NCBI GenBank assembly: GCA_964573015.1 | Contig: CAZNHZ010000004.1 | Location: forward strand, 1 to 62,551 | Source of the DNA: JAPUDQ01 sp964573015 | GTDB lineage: Bacteria; Patescibacteriota; Saccharimonadia; Saccharimonadales; Saccharimonadaceae | Direction of reading: 5' to 3' | Length of the DNA: 62,551 bases | Part shown: positions 40,964 to 50,579 of the stretch, in pieces | Layout of the letters: each line of letters begins with the position of its first letter | Numbering within the stretch: position 1 is the stretch's first letter | Program-made: the position numbers and the translations under genes | Notes under the pieces: model-generated | The model's database searches: none | Told to the model about the DNA's origin: nothing | Seen by the model: the letters and a program-made list of their open reading frames with translations, nothing else

Positions 40964-42444
40964 AGTTTTGGAGGATTCGGGTCGGGAGTGTGCAGATATT
41001 TCTTGGGAAAGAGTACACCGTCGTAAGGTGAGATAACTCCGCCGGCAAAAATATGTTTGATTGCCTGACTGGTCGTCGGCAAAAACGGTTCGAGCAAGTC
41101 GGCAATTTGCTCGAGTGAGCCGACTGCGTGTAACAGAATTTCGCTGAGATGTTCATTGGCTTCTTCGTTCGTATCACGATCTTTTGCCACTTGCCACGGC
41201 TTGACATCCTCTAGGTATTGATTGAGCGACCGCACCGTCACCCAAGCTTCATCGATAGCGTTATTGAAATTAAGCGCTCGCATCGCTTCGTGATAGGGTT
41301 GGCTGTCATGATGAGTTCTTTGGCCGTCGCCTACGACTCCGGCCTGGTATTTGTTGACCATCGCGACTACGCGCTGCACCAGATTTCCGAGTTCATTGCT
41401 TAATTCGTTGTTGTATGCGGTTTCGAAACGCTCCCAAGTAAAGTCACCGTCATCTTGCGTCGGAATATGTCGCGCAAAATAATAACGCAACGCATCTACT
41501 CCGTACTGCTCGATAATCTCCATCGGATCAACAACGTTACCGAGCGACTTACTCATTTTGGCACCGCCGACATTAATAAACCCATGGACTAACAATTTCT
41601 TTGGCAGCGGCAGATCAAGCGCCAGAAGCATTGCCGGCCAAATAGCGGCATGAAACCGCAAAATATCCTTGCCGACCACCTGAATATCGGCCGGCCAATA
41701 GTCGCGCCACGATTCATCATCGGGATAGCCAAGCACCGTGATGTAGTTACTAAGCGCATCAATCCAAACATACATCACCTGACTGTCGTCACCGGGTACC
41801 GGTACACCCCAGGTCAGACTTTTTTTGGGGCGCGAGATACTAATATCTTCGAGACCGCTCTCTAGCAACTTGAGCAGCTCTTTTTTACGAAATTCCGGCA
41901 CGATATCAAACTTATGCGCATCGATGGCAGCACGTATTTTATCGCCAAATTGCGACAACTTAAAGTAATAATTATCCTCACTTAGTCGTTCGTAAGCTTT
42001 GCCGTGATCGCCACAGTTACCGCCAGTTTCTTGAGCCTCTTTGTCGGTCACAAATCGTTCGCAACCGGTGCAGTACCAGCCGGTATAGGTGCCTTTGTAA
42101 ATATGCGGCTGTAGTTTTTGCCATATGTATTGCACTGATTTTTTGTGACGATCGTCAGTCGTGCGGATAAAATCAGTGTAACTGGTACCGAGAGCTTTGA
42201 TCATAGTTTCAAAATTGCCAACCATATTGTCGACATAGGCTTGCGGCGTCATATTGGCTTCGGCAGCTTTTTGGGCAATTTTGTTGCCATGCTCGTCTAC
42301 CCCTACCTGAAACCGTACCTCGCGACCATGCTGACGATGATAACGCGCCCATATATCAGCCAAAATATAATCAGCCGTCGTTCCGATATGTGGCTTAGCA
42401 TTAACATAGGGAATAGCTGTCGTAATATATAGTTTCTTGCTCAT
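40960..42444 (-). CDS. metG: Methionyl-tRNA synthetase
   Basis: 494-aa class I synthetase: PYVNAKPHIGT (HIGH), zinc knuckle CTGCERFVTDKEAQETGGNC, KMSKSLGN, anticodon-binding domain. No C-terminal tRNA-binding (EMAP-like) domain. TACAAT lies 8 bases before the ATG, indicating a leaderless message. Confidence 0.97.
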   Translation of the reverse strand: MSKKLYITTAIPYVNAKPHIGTTADYILADIWARYHRQHGREVRFQVGVDEHGNKIAQKAAEANMTPQAYVDNMVGNFETMIKALGTSYTDFIRTTDDRHKKSVQYIWQKLQPHIYKGTYTGWYCTGCERFVTDKEAQETGGNCGDHGKAYERLSEDNYYFKLSQFGDKIRAAIDAHKFDIVPEFRKKELLKLLESGLEDISISRPKKSLTWGVPVPGDDSQVMYVWIDALSNYITVLGYPDDESWRDYWPADIQVVGKDILRFHAAIWPAMLLALDLPLPKKLLVHGFINVGGAKMSKSLGNVVDPMEIIEQYGVDALRYYFARHIPTQDDGDFTWERFETAYNNELSNELGNLVQRVVAMVNKYQAGVVGDGQRTHHDSQPYHEAMRALNFNNAIDEAWVTVRSLNQYLEDVKPWQVAKDRDTNEEANEHLSEILLHAVGSLEQIADLLEPFLPTTSQAIKHIFAGGVISPYDGVLFPKKYLHTPDPNPPKL

Positions 42445-42468
42445 TTACTTCTATTGTACCAGACCCCC

Positions 42469-42493
42469 TGCTATGAGGTTCAACCTTATATCA
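42469..42493. repeat. RAYT left flanking repeat
   Basis: TGCTATGAGGTTCAACCTTATAT resembles both arms of the hairpin at 43144-43227 and contains the near-palindrome AGGTT-C-AACCT. It is probably a REP-type end recognised by the transposase. Confidence 0.6.
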
Positions 42494-42514
42494 GAATTCG
42501 CATTTGCATTTGTT

Positions 42515-43117
42515 TTATTCACCAAACAACTCTTTCTCTAGCAATTTCAGTTCATCGCGCCTATCGAGATACTCTATTAGAAATTTTCTATAATCTCCCA
42601 CTTCTGGAAGCATATCGGTATTCACCCAGGAAGCATGCTTATCACCGAGATAATAATGGATGCTTGACCAAGGCCATCTCAGATAGTTAGTCGGATTAAG
42701 GTGGATATACCGACTAATGTGCGCGAATTGCGCATCGTTGATCATCCGTACGGCACGATACCGCTGTTGAAATACAGTACCTACATGTCTATATTTCCTA
42801 TTAAAATACATGCTGTATGCCGTGCCAATAGAGGTCAGCAATTTCTTCATGCCGTCTTTTGATTCTTGATATAGCAGTAGATGGTAATGGTTCGGCATCA
42901 GACAAAACGCCAAGAGACGCACCTCGCTGGCATAATATGGATATGCGACCCTATTAGACCTTTTTGCACCTGCTGGATCAAGATAGCGTTTCAATAAGCC
43001 TAGAAAAACTTCGTAATCTTGATCATCTAAAAATATTTTTTGTTTAGAAACGCCTCGATTATACACATGATAATATGACTCCTCGACATACTCTTTGGTA
43101 ACATTTCTCGCAGGCAT
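42515..43117 (-). CDS. REP-associated tyrosine transposase (RAYT)
   Basis: 200-aa HUH single-strand transposase of the Y1/TnpA-REP family. ESYYHVYNRGVSKQKIFLDDQDYEVFL, then the HUH motif in FCLMPNHYHLLLY, and YRAVRMINDAQFAHISRYIHLNPT. The catalytic Tyr lies in this last region. Known RAYTs mobilise hairpin REP sequences; here short inverted repeats (42474-42493, 43144-43227) flank the gene. Intact and probably active. Confidence 0.92.
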   Translation of the reverse strand: MPARNVTKEYVEESYYHVYNRGVSKQKIFLDDQDYEVFLGLLKRYLDPAGAKRSNRVAYPYYASEVRLLAFCLMPNHYHLLLYQESKDGMKKLLTSIGTAYSMYFNRKYRHVGTVFQQRYRAVRMINDAQFAHISRYIHLNPTNYLRWPWSSIHYYLGDKHASWVNTDMLPEVGDYRKFLIEYLDRRDELKLLEKELFGE

Positions 43118-43143
43118 GCCTACATATTACATTACTTCTGCTT

Positions 43144-43227
43144 CAAGGTTCAACCCTATAGCAAATTTTAGTTTTCATTAATAATCATGCCATTAGAAAT
43201 TTTTAACTGCTATAGGGTTGAACCTTG
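43144..43227. repeat. RAYT right flanking hairpin repeat
   Basis: CAAGGTTCAACCCTATAGCA (43144-43163) and its exact reverse complement (43208-43227) with a 44-base AT-rich loop. Together with 42469-42493 it brackets the RAYT gene, as expected for a REP/BIME-type mobile unit. Confidence 0.7.
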
Positions 43228-43233
43228 TAGCAA

Positions 43234-43986
43234 CTAGCGCTCCATCACAGCGGCGACCATCATCCGGCCCTGACGCTTTGGACGACCGCTCTCGGTCGCC
43301 GCACGATGCGAGTAGTAACGCTCGTCGGTGTAGGTATCGATCGGGCTGACGTAGATGTTGGCCCGGCCTACTCCGAGACGCTCAAAGCGGCTGCGGTTAT
43401 GCCCTGGGATATCGATGTGAATCTTGCCATCAGCGTCGGGCTTCATGAATCCTTGCCAATGATCCGGGTGTGGCGGCTCGAAATAGTCGAGGGCATTTGA
43501 GCGCACCTGTAAGCTCGGGCTCATCCAGACGTGCCAATCACGCGGATCAGAGCCAACCTCATCGGCCACACGAACCGCAAACTCCTCGATCAGCCCGGCG
43601 ATACTGGCGTGACGGCCGAGATGCAAGACCCCCACCATCCGAGCGACAGGGTCATACACGATTGTCGCAATACAATCGGCAACTGGCAGCGTGATGAGCT
43701 TGCCGGGCTCAGTAGTAAACAGCGCATCACTCTGGATCGATCCGCTCGTCGTCTCATCCACTCGCTCGATATGCGTATAGGTATTTTCGGGCAGATAGGT
43801 GACAAAAACTTTTGCTCTGCCCTGGGGCGTAAACCCATATTTTTTGAGAAAAACATCGGTATTTTGCTCGTGCTCGGCTCGCGACGGATTGCCGCCGCCC
43901 GCCGCAACCGACCCGTCCTCGGCACTCGAAAACGCGATCCGCACCCCATTGGCAAAATCATGGACTGGTTTGTAGGTTTTCATCAC
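43234..43986 (-). CDS. Laccase-domain protein (YfiH/PgeF family)
   Basis: 250-aa protein of the multicopper polyphenol oxidase-like family (PF02578). SDALFTTEPGKLITLPVADCIATIVYDPVARMVGVLHLGRHAS carries the zinc-ligand Cys and His; EQNTDVFLKKYGF and FVTYLPENTYTHIERVDE precede it. Current knowledge assigns purine nucleoside phosphorylase/adenosine deaminase activity to relatives. The GW-rich motif (HAGWRG in others) is replaced by HLGRHA. Confidence 0.85.
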   Translation of the reverse strand: MMKTYKPVHDFANGVRIAFSSAEDGSVAAGGGNPSRAEHEQNTDVFLKKYGFTPQGRAKVFVTYLPENTYTHIERVDETTSGSIQSDALFTTEPGKLITLPVADCIATIVYDPVARMVGVLHLGRHASIAGLIEEFAVRVADEVGSDPRDWHVWMSPSLQVRSNALDYFEPPHPDHWQGFMKPDADGKIHIDIPGHNRSRFERLGVGRANIYVSPIDTYTDERYYSHRAATESGRPKRQGRMMVAAVMER

Positions 43987-44006
43987 TCATCATTATACCG
44001 AATCAG

Positions 44007-44582
44007 CTACTCAACCCTATCCCAGACAAAATACACATCTTTTTCGCCCAGTTGACGCTCGACGTAACCGTCAGGTTCAAAATAGCGCGCATCTATGACG
44101 ACCTCTGCGTTGTCGACAATCAACCGCGTACGTAACCCCGGATATGACTGAGTGATCTTTTCAACGATCTGCCTATCGAGCATTCTTACCTTTCTCAATC
44201 CTTCGATTGGGATACCTAGTTCTTCGTGCAAACTCCTCAGTACCGCATCGGCAGACTCTTCGCCCGCGCATGTTTTCTCGCCGAGCGACGTGGGCAAACT
44301 GCGTCTTCGCTCACTGCCATTTGCAAATACTTGCTTATCTTCACGCAGGCGAAATATATCCCCGCCAACCTCGACGTAGACATCGACTCCTACCATCGAC
44401 GTAACCCGTACAATATTCCCACCCTCTATCACTATCTCAGTCTCACCCTCTTCTACTTCTTTTACCAGATGGTCTATCGTTTTTGTCGGACCTTGGCCCC
44501 ATGCATCAACTGAGATGCCGTGCTCTTTTAGAATCCCAAGGAGTGTATATTTTATCTCGTCTCGCCTGAGTGCCTCGCTCAT
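44007..44582 (-). CDS. Nudix-like hydrolase, degenerate box
   Basis: 191-aa protein with the segment SLGEKTCAGEESADAVLRSLHEELGI, a Nudix box in which REUXEE is RSLHEE. N-terminal 60 residues (TLLGILKEHGISVDAWGQGPTKTIDHLVKE) are not usual for Nudix enzymes; similar proteins occur where the fold serves a non-classical substrate. The start overlaps rsmA by four bases. Confidence 0.65.
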   Translation of the reverse strand: MSEALRRDEIKYTLLGILKEHGISVDAWGQGPTKTIDHLVKEVEEGETEIVIEGGNIVRVTSMVGVDVYVEVGGDIFRLREDKQVFANGSERRRSLPTSLGEKTCAGEESADAVLRSLHEELGIPIEGLRKVRMLDRQIVEKITQSYPGLRTRLIVDNAEVVIDARYFEPDGYVERQLGEKDVYFVWDRVE

Positions 44583-45349
44583 ACATTATTGTCCGTTACC
44601 ATTGCTAACCAATCAGAGATGGCTAATTCTTGCGCGCGGGCGTCGGGTGAGATGCCGGCGTCTGCGAGCAGCTTTTCGGCGGCTTCTTTGCTTATGCCTA
44701 GGCCACCCGCCAGGGCGCTGCGGAGTTTTTTGCGCTTTTCGGAGAAGCCGGCTTTGACGATGCGAAAGAATGCACGTTGTTGATCCTCTGTGACGAGCGG
44801 CATTTCGCGACGGAACATGACGACAGCTTGGCTATCCACCTTCGGCGGCGGCGTGAAATAGACGGCCTCGACTACCGGCCCAAGTGATACTTCGAAAAAG
44901 ACCTGGGCGCTTACGCCCAGGATACTCATCTCGCCCGGACTGGCCGCCAGACGCTCTGTGACTTCTTTTTGGACTAATAGCACGACGGTTTTTGGTCTGT
45001 GAGGTGTCTCAGACACTTTACGAACGATTTTATTTGTTATGTAGTAAGGAATATTACCAATGACCATAAAGTCCTCAGGCAGGCTAGAAAAGTCGTAGGA
45101 GAGGATATCTTGATTAATCACCTCGAGGTTTTTGCCCGGAAACTGGCCAGGCAGCTTGCGTGCCAGATCGGTATCGAATTCAACGGCGACAACTCGTCCG
45201 GCCCTCGCCAGCAGTATGCTGGTCATTGTCCCCAGCCCCGGTCCAATCTCAAGTACCGTATCACTTTGTGATATCACCGCACAATCAACAATCGCCTCGA
45301 GAATGAGGCGATCACGCAGCCAGTGCTGGCCAAGCTCTTTTTTCGGCAC
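44579..45349 (-). CDS. rsmA: 16S rRNA dimethyladenosine transferase RsmA/KsgA
   Basis: 256-aa methyltransferase that dimethylates A1518/A1519. GQHWLRDRLILEAIVD, motif I LEIGPGLGTMT, motif IV NIPYYITNKIV, and the C-terminal helical domain with FFRIVKAGFSEKRKKLRSAL. Full length. Follows the YabE-like gene with a 2-base gap, recalling yabE-ksgA in Firmicutes. Confidence 0.96.
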   Translation of the reverse strand: MPKKELGQHWLRDRLILEAIVDCAVISQSDTVLEIGPGLGTMTSILLARAGRVVAVEFDTDLARKLPGQFPGKNLEVINQDILSYDFSSLPEDFMVIGNIPYYITNKIVRKVSETPHRPKTVVLLVQKEVTERLAASPGEMSILGVSAQVFFEVSLGPVVEAVYFTPPPKVDSQAVVMFRREMPLVTEDQQRAFFRIVKAGFSEKRKKLRSALAGGLGISKEAAEKLLADAGISPDARAQELAISDWLAMVTDNNV

Positions 45350-45351
45350 GA

Positions 45352-46641
45352 TTAGTGACTCGCGAGGATGTTGTAGGCAAACTGGATACGCCGGCTCTCG
45401 GCGCAGATACTACATCGCTCAAATTTATCTTGAAATATCCGCACCGACCCCTCAACTGTTGACTCCGCACGAATCGCCGCCAACACCGAGCTATAAGGAC
45501 CGCTCAGCTCATACCATAGAAAATCAAGCTGAGTGTGAATATTGTACGGATCGGGTCGTGATAACAGCGCTGTTTTGCGGCCGCCCGTCCACTGCGCCAA
45601 GCCGTCGCCGGTGGTATTGAAGCCATGCTCCTGCATGAGGTTGCCCATGATACCAGCCGTTTGCTCTCGGCTCAAACCTTTGCCTATCAGAAATGCCCAG
45701 GTGATATTCTCGTTCTCCCCTGGTGTCGTATAGGCACCCTTAAACTTCGTACCGACAACGATAACCTGTTTGACTGGCTCAACCGTCGTCACGCTGGCAA
45801 TTTGTTTGCGAGACACCTCTTGACCACTTTTCATTTCAATTTCATATGTTACGTTCTTTTTGCCGTCGCTGCCCTCAGCACGAACTTCACGATTGCCGTA
45901 ATCACGGTCGGCATCTTTGATTTCCTCAATTACTCTAGGAATCGTCTCCTCGACCGTCATGGTTGATTTACCGTCTCGCCAGATACGCACGGTCATACCG
46001 GCGACAATAGGTGTCTCGTTGGAAGCCGATTGGCCATCGTTTGCTCCGAGCACCACGCCTTTTTCCTTGAGCATGCCGCCGACCGTTACCGCCTTAGTCC
46101 GGGCTTCAAAAGTTTTACCGTACAGGTTGAACATAAATGGAGTTGCACGATCAACCACGAGCTTGATGCCCGCACCGCCCTCGGTAAGAGGGCTTTGTGA
46201 CAATTCAAATTTGGCGATGTCTTCATCGTACATAGTCAAACCTGCCGCGCTCATGACTCGTTTTGGGCTTTGCTCGGCAGTCAAAACCTGGATATTTTGT
46301 ACGCCATCACGCACCAACACCGATCTGGCACGATAAATATTGACTTGGTAGTTGGTAGCAACGAGTTTGGTCGATGTTTTTGGCTCAACAATATCAGCTT
46401 CGGCAACTGCAATATTTTCGGTAGCGAGAGCATCACCAATAGTTGTTTTATTGGTCAAAAATGTGCGCTCCTGACCCTGATCGTACACGGTGATCAAGCG
46501 CTCATCACCACTCGGCAAGGGGTCTTTGGCCACGGCTACCCCGGCAGTAATCATTAGGTAACTGAAACAAAACGCAACAACAGCCCAGATACCATTACGG
46601 ATGTGGACTTTTTGTTGGGCACGTGTTTGTTCGTCTCTCAC
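45352..46641 (-). CDS. YabE-like DUF348-G5 protein with lysozyme-type C-terminus
   Basis: 429-aa cell-wall protein. A signal/anchor helix (WAVVAFCFSYLMITAGVAVAKD), ubiquitin-like DUF348 repeats (ERLITVYDQGQERTFLTNKT; RATPFMFNLYGKTFEARTKAVT), a G5 domain (YEIEMKSGQEVSRKQIASVTT) and a C-terminal phage-tail lysozyme-type domain (WAFLIGKGLSREQTAGIMGNL..EHGF). Resembles Rpf/YabE-type wall hydrolases, but the C-terminus is the lysozyme fold instead of 3D. GTG start. Likely acts on its own or the host cell wall. Confidence 0.85.
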   Translation of the reverse strand: MRDEQTRAQQKVHIRNGIWAVVAFCFSYLMITAGVAVAKDPLPSGDERLITVYDQGQERTFLTNKTTIGDALATENIAVAEADIVEPKTSTKLVATNYQVNIYRARSVLVRDGVQNIQVLTAEQSPKRVMSAAGLTMYDEDIAKFELSQSPLTEGGAGIKLVVDRATPFMFNLYGKTFEARTKAVTVGGMLKEKGVVLGANDGQSASNETPIVAGMTVRIWRDGKSTMTVEETIPRVIEEIKDADRDYGNREVRAEGSDGKKNVTYEIEMKSGQEVSRKQIASVTTVEPVKQVIVVGTKFKGAYTTPGENENITWAFLIGKGLSREQTAGIMGNLMQEHGFNTTGDGLAQWTGGRKTALLSRPDPYNIHTQLDFLWYELSGPYSSVLAAIRAESTVEGSVRIFQDKFERCSICAESRRIQFAYNILASH

Positions 46642-46659
46642 AACGTGATAAAAATTATA

Positions 46660-47121
46660 CTAGCTTCTACGCTCAAGTGCAAGCTGGATCGATCGTCGAT
46701 ACGAGTCGCTGAGCTCATCCGGCAACTGATGAGCACTACACCACTGTCGATCAATTATCTCCCAGCGGTACGGCCAAGCAAGCTGTGGCAGACGTTCATC
46801 CGCAACCTCGCAAAAATAAACAAGCAGTTTGGCATTTAGCTTTTTAGAATTTGTTACACGCACAAAATGGCAGTCCTCAGACCGAATACTAAGCCCGGTC
46901 TCTTCGGCGACCTCGCGCACCACTGCCTGCTCGGGCGTTTCACCGGCTTCGATGCCGCCGCCCGGCAATGCCAGATCCTGATGTGAAAACCAAGAGCGAA
47001 TCAAAAGCACATTTCCCGCACTTGATAGCAACACCACCCTCACCCGTTCTCGTCTGATAAACGGCATAATCGGCAACAATCGCAGCGCCAAACGATGTAA
47101 ATAATAACCAAGTCGTTTCAT
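46660..47121 (-). CDS. Nudix hydrolase
   Basis: 153-aa Nudix enzyme with a canonical box, GGGIEAGETPEQAVVREVAEETGL, between RVRVVLLSSAGNVLLIRSWF and the C-terminal part. A hydrophobic/basic N-terminus (YYLHRLALRLLPIMPFIRRE) suggests membrane proximity. Starts 4 bases inside the uvrD end. Confidence 0.9.
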   Translation of the reverse strand: MKRLGYYLHRLALRLLPIMPFIRRERVRVVLLSSAGNVLLIRSWFSHQDLALPGGGIEAGETPEQAVVREVAEETGLSIRSEDCHFVRVTNSKKLNAKLLVYFCEVADERLPQLAWPYRWEIIDRQWCSAHQLPDELSDSYRRSIQLALERRS

Positions 47122-49244
47122 AGTTTTTGTAATGGCGCGAAAGCGACGTTAAGTTTTTTGATACCTTTGCCGCGAAACGCCACCGTTACCACCGTGCCGT
47201 CGATATGCGTCACTAGACCACTGCCAAATACGCTATGCCGGACGTTGTCGCCCACCGAGAGGTTGAGCTCTTCGTCAGCCTCATAGAATGGTTCGGCCTC
47301 TGTCAGTTTCATCCCGTAGGCGCCAGTTGCCGGAGCAATTTCACTGGCTTCGATCTCACTGAGAAATCGCGATGGCGGGTTGTGCTGGGTGCTGCCAAAT
47401 ATCATCCGGCTGCTCGCCGAGCTCAAGTAGAGTTCCTCACGAGCCCGAGTCATACCGACATAGCAGAGGCGGCGCTCCTCCTCCATCTGTGCCGGATCAT
47501 ACAGTGCTCTGGTGTGCGGAAATATCGTCTCCTCCATGCCGACGATAAATACAACCGGAAATTCCAGCCCTTTGGCGGCGTGAAGCGTCATGAGTGTGAT
47601 TGCATCCTGAGTGCTATCACTCATGTCCAGGTCAGAGATGAGTGAAATCTCCTCGAGATACCCTGGCACATCGAGGTCAGCCCGCTCACGTGCATCGCTA
47701 ACGAGTTCACGAACGTTGGCCTGACGATCCTCGGCCTGCGGAGTACCATCATCGAGAAATTCGAGATAACGAAACCGCCTGATGATCAGATCAATCATGT
47801 CAGCCAGGCTGGTCGCGGCCAGCTCGGACTGCAGTTTCTGCATAGCTTCGCCAAATTGTCGAAGCGCGGTTTTGGCTCGCGGCGTCAATGTCGTGCAGAG
47901 ATCCACTGAGTTCATGGCTTCGAGCAGATCCATACTGGTCTGCGATTGCCAATCGAGAAACTTTTCGACACTAGTCGCACCGAGACCGCGCGTCGGGACG
48001 TTGACGATACGAGCAAAGCTCGGCCGATCGTTTGGCTGATAGAGCAGACGCAGGTAGGCGATAATGTCCTTGATCTCTTTGCGATCATAAAACCGTGTAC
48101 CACCGACGATGCGATATGGGATGCCGTAGCGAATACTCATCTCCTCGATCGCACGCGACTGGGCATTTGTCCGGTACAAAATCGCATACTCCCGCATGCG
48201 TCGTGCGCGGAGATCCACTGTGCTTTTGATCCGTGTCACGACACTCTCAGCCTCGTGCAGCTCAGAACTGACGTACATGACCTGCACCGGTAACCCGCCT
48301 AGACGATCAGTCGTCAGTTTCTTGTCAGTTCGCTGGGTGTTTTTGGTGATAACATTGTGCGCGGCATCGAGAATCGGCTTGGTACTGCGGTAATTTTGCT
48401 CGAGCTTGACGACCTCGGCGCCGGGATAATCCCGCTCAAAATTGAGAATATTGGTAAAATCTGCCCCGCGCCAACTATAGATTGACTGCCAGTCATCACC
48501 GACGACACAGATATTTTGCTTTTCATTTGTCAGCAGCTTAATCAGGCGATACTGCGCAGCGTTAGTATCCTGATACTCGTCGATCAGGATGTACTGAAAC
48601 CGTTTTTGCCACAGACTGCGCAGTTCATCCGATGATTTCAGCAACCGGACCGCTTCGGCAATCAGATCATCAAAGTCCAGTGCCGCCGTCGCTTTACGCA
48701 GACGCTCATAAGCCGGATAGACATCGGCGGCGGCTTTTTGCTGCGGTAATTTCGCGAGAGCTGCATACTCGCTTGGCGAAACGAGATCGTTTTTGGCCGT
48801 ACTGATGAGCGAGGAAATACCGCGCGGCGTAAATGACTTTTCGGAGATACCGAGCTGCTTCATCGCCTGCTTAATCAAACTCAGCCGATCAGCCTCGTCG
48901 AGAATGATAAAGTTTTTTGGTATCCCGATATGTTCGCCGTCAAACCGCAGCATCCGCACGCAAATACTGTGAAATGTCCCCATCCAGGGCATAAACGAGC
49001 GATTGGCAGCATCATCACCGGTCAAATGAGCTAGTCTCTCGCGCATTTCTTTGGCGGCTTTGTTGGTAAATGTGACAGCCAAAATTGCGCTACTCGGAAC
49101 ACCAGACTCGAGCAAACGAGCGATCCGATGAGTAAGTGTTTTGGTCTTGCCCGATCCGGCGCCCGCCAAAATCAGCAAGGGCCCTTCTTGGTGCGCCACC
49201 GCAGAAACCTGGGCTTCGTTTAGCTCAGCAAATATCTTGTCCAT
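47118..49244 (-). CDS. uvrD: DNA helicase UvrD/PcrA
   Basis: 708-aa superfamily 1 helicase used in excision repair. Walker A ILAGAGSGKT, Ia FTNKAAKEMRERL, DEYQDTN, GDDWQSIYSWRGAD, TLHAAKGLEFPVVF and VGMTRAREELYLS. TACAAT (49252-49257) is 7 bases before the ATG (leaderless). Together with UvrA and UvrC here it serves nucleotide excision repair. Confidence 0.96.
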   Translation of the reverse strand: MDKIFAELNEAQVSAVAHQEGPLLILAGAGSGKTKTLTHRIARLLESGVPSSAILAVTFTNKAAKEMRERLAHLTGDDAANRSFMPWMGTFHSICVRMLRFDGEHIGIPKNFIILDEADRLSLIKQAMKQLGISEKSFTPRGISSLISTAKNDLVSPSEYAALAKLPQQKAAADVYPAYERLRKATAALDFDDLIAEAVRLLKSSDELRSLWQKRFQYILIDEYQDTNAAQYRLIKLLTNEKQNICVVGDDWQSIYSWRGADFTNILNFERDYPGAEVVKLEQNYRSTKPILDAAHNVITKNTQRTDKKLTTDRLGGLPVQVMYVSSELHEAESVVTRIKSTVDLRARRMREYAILYRTNAQSRAIEEMSIRYGIPYRIVGGTRFYDRKEIKDIIAYLRLLYQPNDRPSFARIVNVPTRGLGATSVEKFLDWQSQTSMDLLEAMNSVDLCTTLTPRAKTALRQFGEAMQKLQSELAATSLADMIDLIIRRFRYLEFLDDGTPQAEDRQANVRELVSDARERADLDVPGYLEEISLISDLDMSDSTQDAITLMTLHAAKGLEFPVVFIVGMEETIFPHTRALYDPAQMEEERRLCYVGMTRAREELYLSSASSRMIFGSTQHNPPSRFLSEIEASEIAPATGAYGMKLTEAEPFYEADEELNLSVGDNVRHSVFGSGLVTHIDGTVVTVAFRGKGIKKLNVAFAPLQKL

Positions 49245-49268
49245 CCTAACTATTGTAGCCGAAAAATC

Positions 49269-50570
49269 CTAAGCTTGACCGTATAGAAAATACAACACGC
49301 CCAGCACCGCACCTACCAAAAACAGCGAGCCGCCAACAATTATCCATGTCATCTTTGAGGTAGCACCGTGTGGCTTGGTCTCATCGGACTGCATTGAACT
49401 GGTATCAAACATTGGATGCTGTTGAGTTGTGGCCGAAGCTGACTCGTCAGGAGTCCCGACGTTTTCATTGGACTCTACGGCCATAATATCTTCGTTAAAT
49501 TCTTTGGGAACATTCGCCAGTGTTGTGTCCGGCGAGCCGTTTACCTCCAACAGCGGTTCGTCAATGTTTGTTGTAGTTTTTTCGTCATTTTCATTTTTAG
49601 AGTCGGCTTCATCTTCGTCAGACGACAGCGCGTTGAGAGGTCGCTTCTCGACCGGCACATCAGGGATAAAAGGCGTCTGACCGGCGTCCGTGTGATTTCG
49701 ATCGTCACTAAGCGCGTTATCATCAGCCGTATTGTCCGGCATTTCATCAGCAGCTGTCTCCTCGGTCTCGGTCGAAGATTCCTCTGTTACTTGATTCACG
49801 GTTGGGAGCACCGGCAGTTGGGTTTCGGTTTCAGGCTGATCAACCTCAGTCAGCGATGGCTCTTGTTCGGTAGCGGGTGACGATTCTTCCGTCAGGTCTG
49901 TATGGTGCTCGTCGACAAAATCGGTTGATGGCGTTAGATTAACACCGGAACGAGTCGGTAGCGGTTTGACCGGCGTGTCGGTCCCGCCCGCGGATTGAGG
50001 AGCAACCACATCCATAAACCGTCCGCGCCGTACCGGTATATTGGCAAAGCTCGATCGGTTATCTGCCGAAGTGTCCTCTGCTGTATCAGTATCGGTATCG
50101 GTCGATGTCAGCAAATCAACTTTAGTGTCGGAGGTTGTTTCGGTCGGCACTGTCTCATCCATGTCGGAGATTTCTGCGGCTCCTGCCGGCTCATCGACTG
50201 TTGACGCCTCAGAACCACTGTCACTATCTGACTCAGACTGGTTTGGCTCATCATTCGGATGAAGCTGCGGCACAAACAACGAAGGCTCCGACGGACCGCT
50301 CTCATCTGTTTGCGAGATGGCAGTGGTCTCATGATCTGACTTTGCTTCATCATCTGACAACATATCGGTCGCGGCAATACCATCACTAGCAGTGGTATCA
50401 TCGGCAGCATCAGTAACCATGCCGGAGCCGATACCGTGATCGTCAGTGTTATCGTCGCTCGCCGGCAAGTCCTGGACCGCTTCGGTTACGCCGGTCTCTT
50501 CAGCCGGTTGTTTTTTGGTCAATACTGAGTTTACTGCCCGATCTAGTTCGTCAAAGTCGAAGTCTTTCAT
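49269..50570 (-). CDS. Acidic, disordered tail-anchored protein
   Basis: 433-aa protein, almost entirely low-complexity Asp/Glu/Ser/Thr (SDSDSGSEASTVDEPAGAAE), with one membrane helix at the very C-terminus (MTWIIVGGSLFLVGAVLGVLYFLYG). The first 20 residues (DFDFDELDRAVNSVLTKKQ) resemble a short docking motif. No family recognised. Could be a membrane-bound tether between UvrD and TpiA genes' neighbourhood; function unknown. Confidence 0.75.
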   Translation of the reverse strand: MKDFDFDELDRAVNSVLTKKQPAEETGVTEAVQDLPASDDNTDDHGIGSGMVTDAADDTTASDGIAATDMLSDDEAKSDHETTAISQTDESGPSEPSLFVPQLHPNDEPNQSESDSDSGSEASTVDEPAGAAEISDMDETVPTETTSDTKVDLLTSTDTDTDTAEDTSADNRSSFANIPVRRGRFMDVVAPQSAGGTDTPVKPLPTRSGVNLTPSTDFVDEHHTDLTEESSPATEQEPSLTEVDQPETETQLPVLPTVNQVTEESSTETEETAADEMPDNTADDNALSDDRNHTDAGQTPFIPDVPVEKRPLNALSSDEDEADSKNENDEKTTTNIDEPLLEVNGSPDTTLANVPKEFNEDIMAVESNENVGTPDESASATTQQHPMFDTSSMQSDETKPHGATSKMTWIIVGGSLFLVGAVLGVLYFLYGQA

Positions 50571-50579
50571 TGTCCCACC

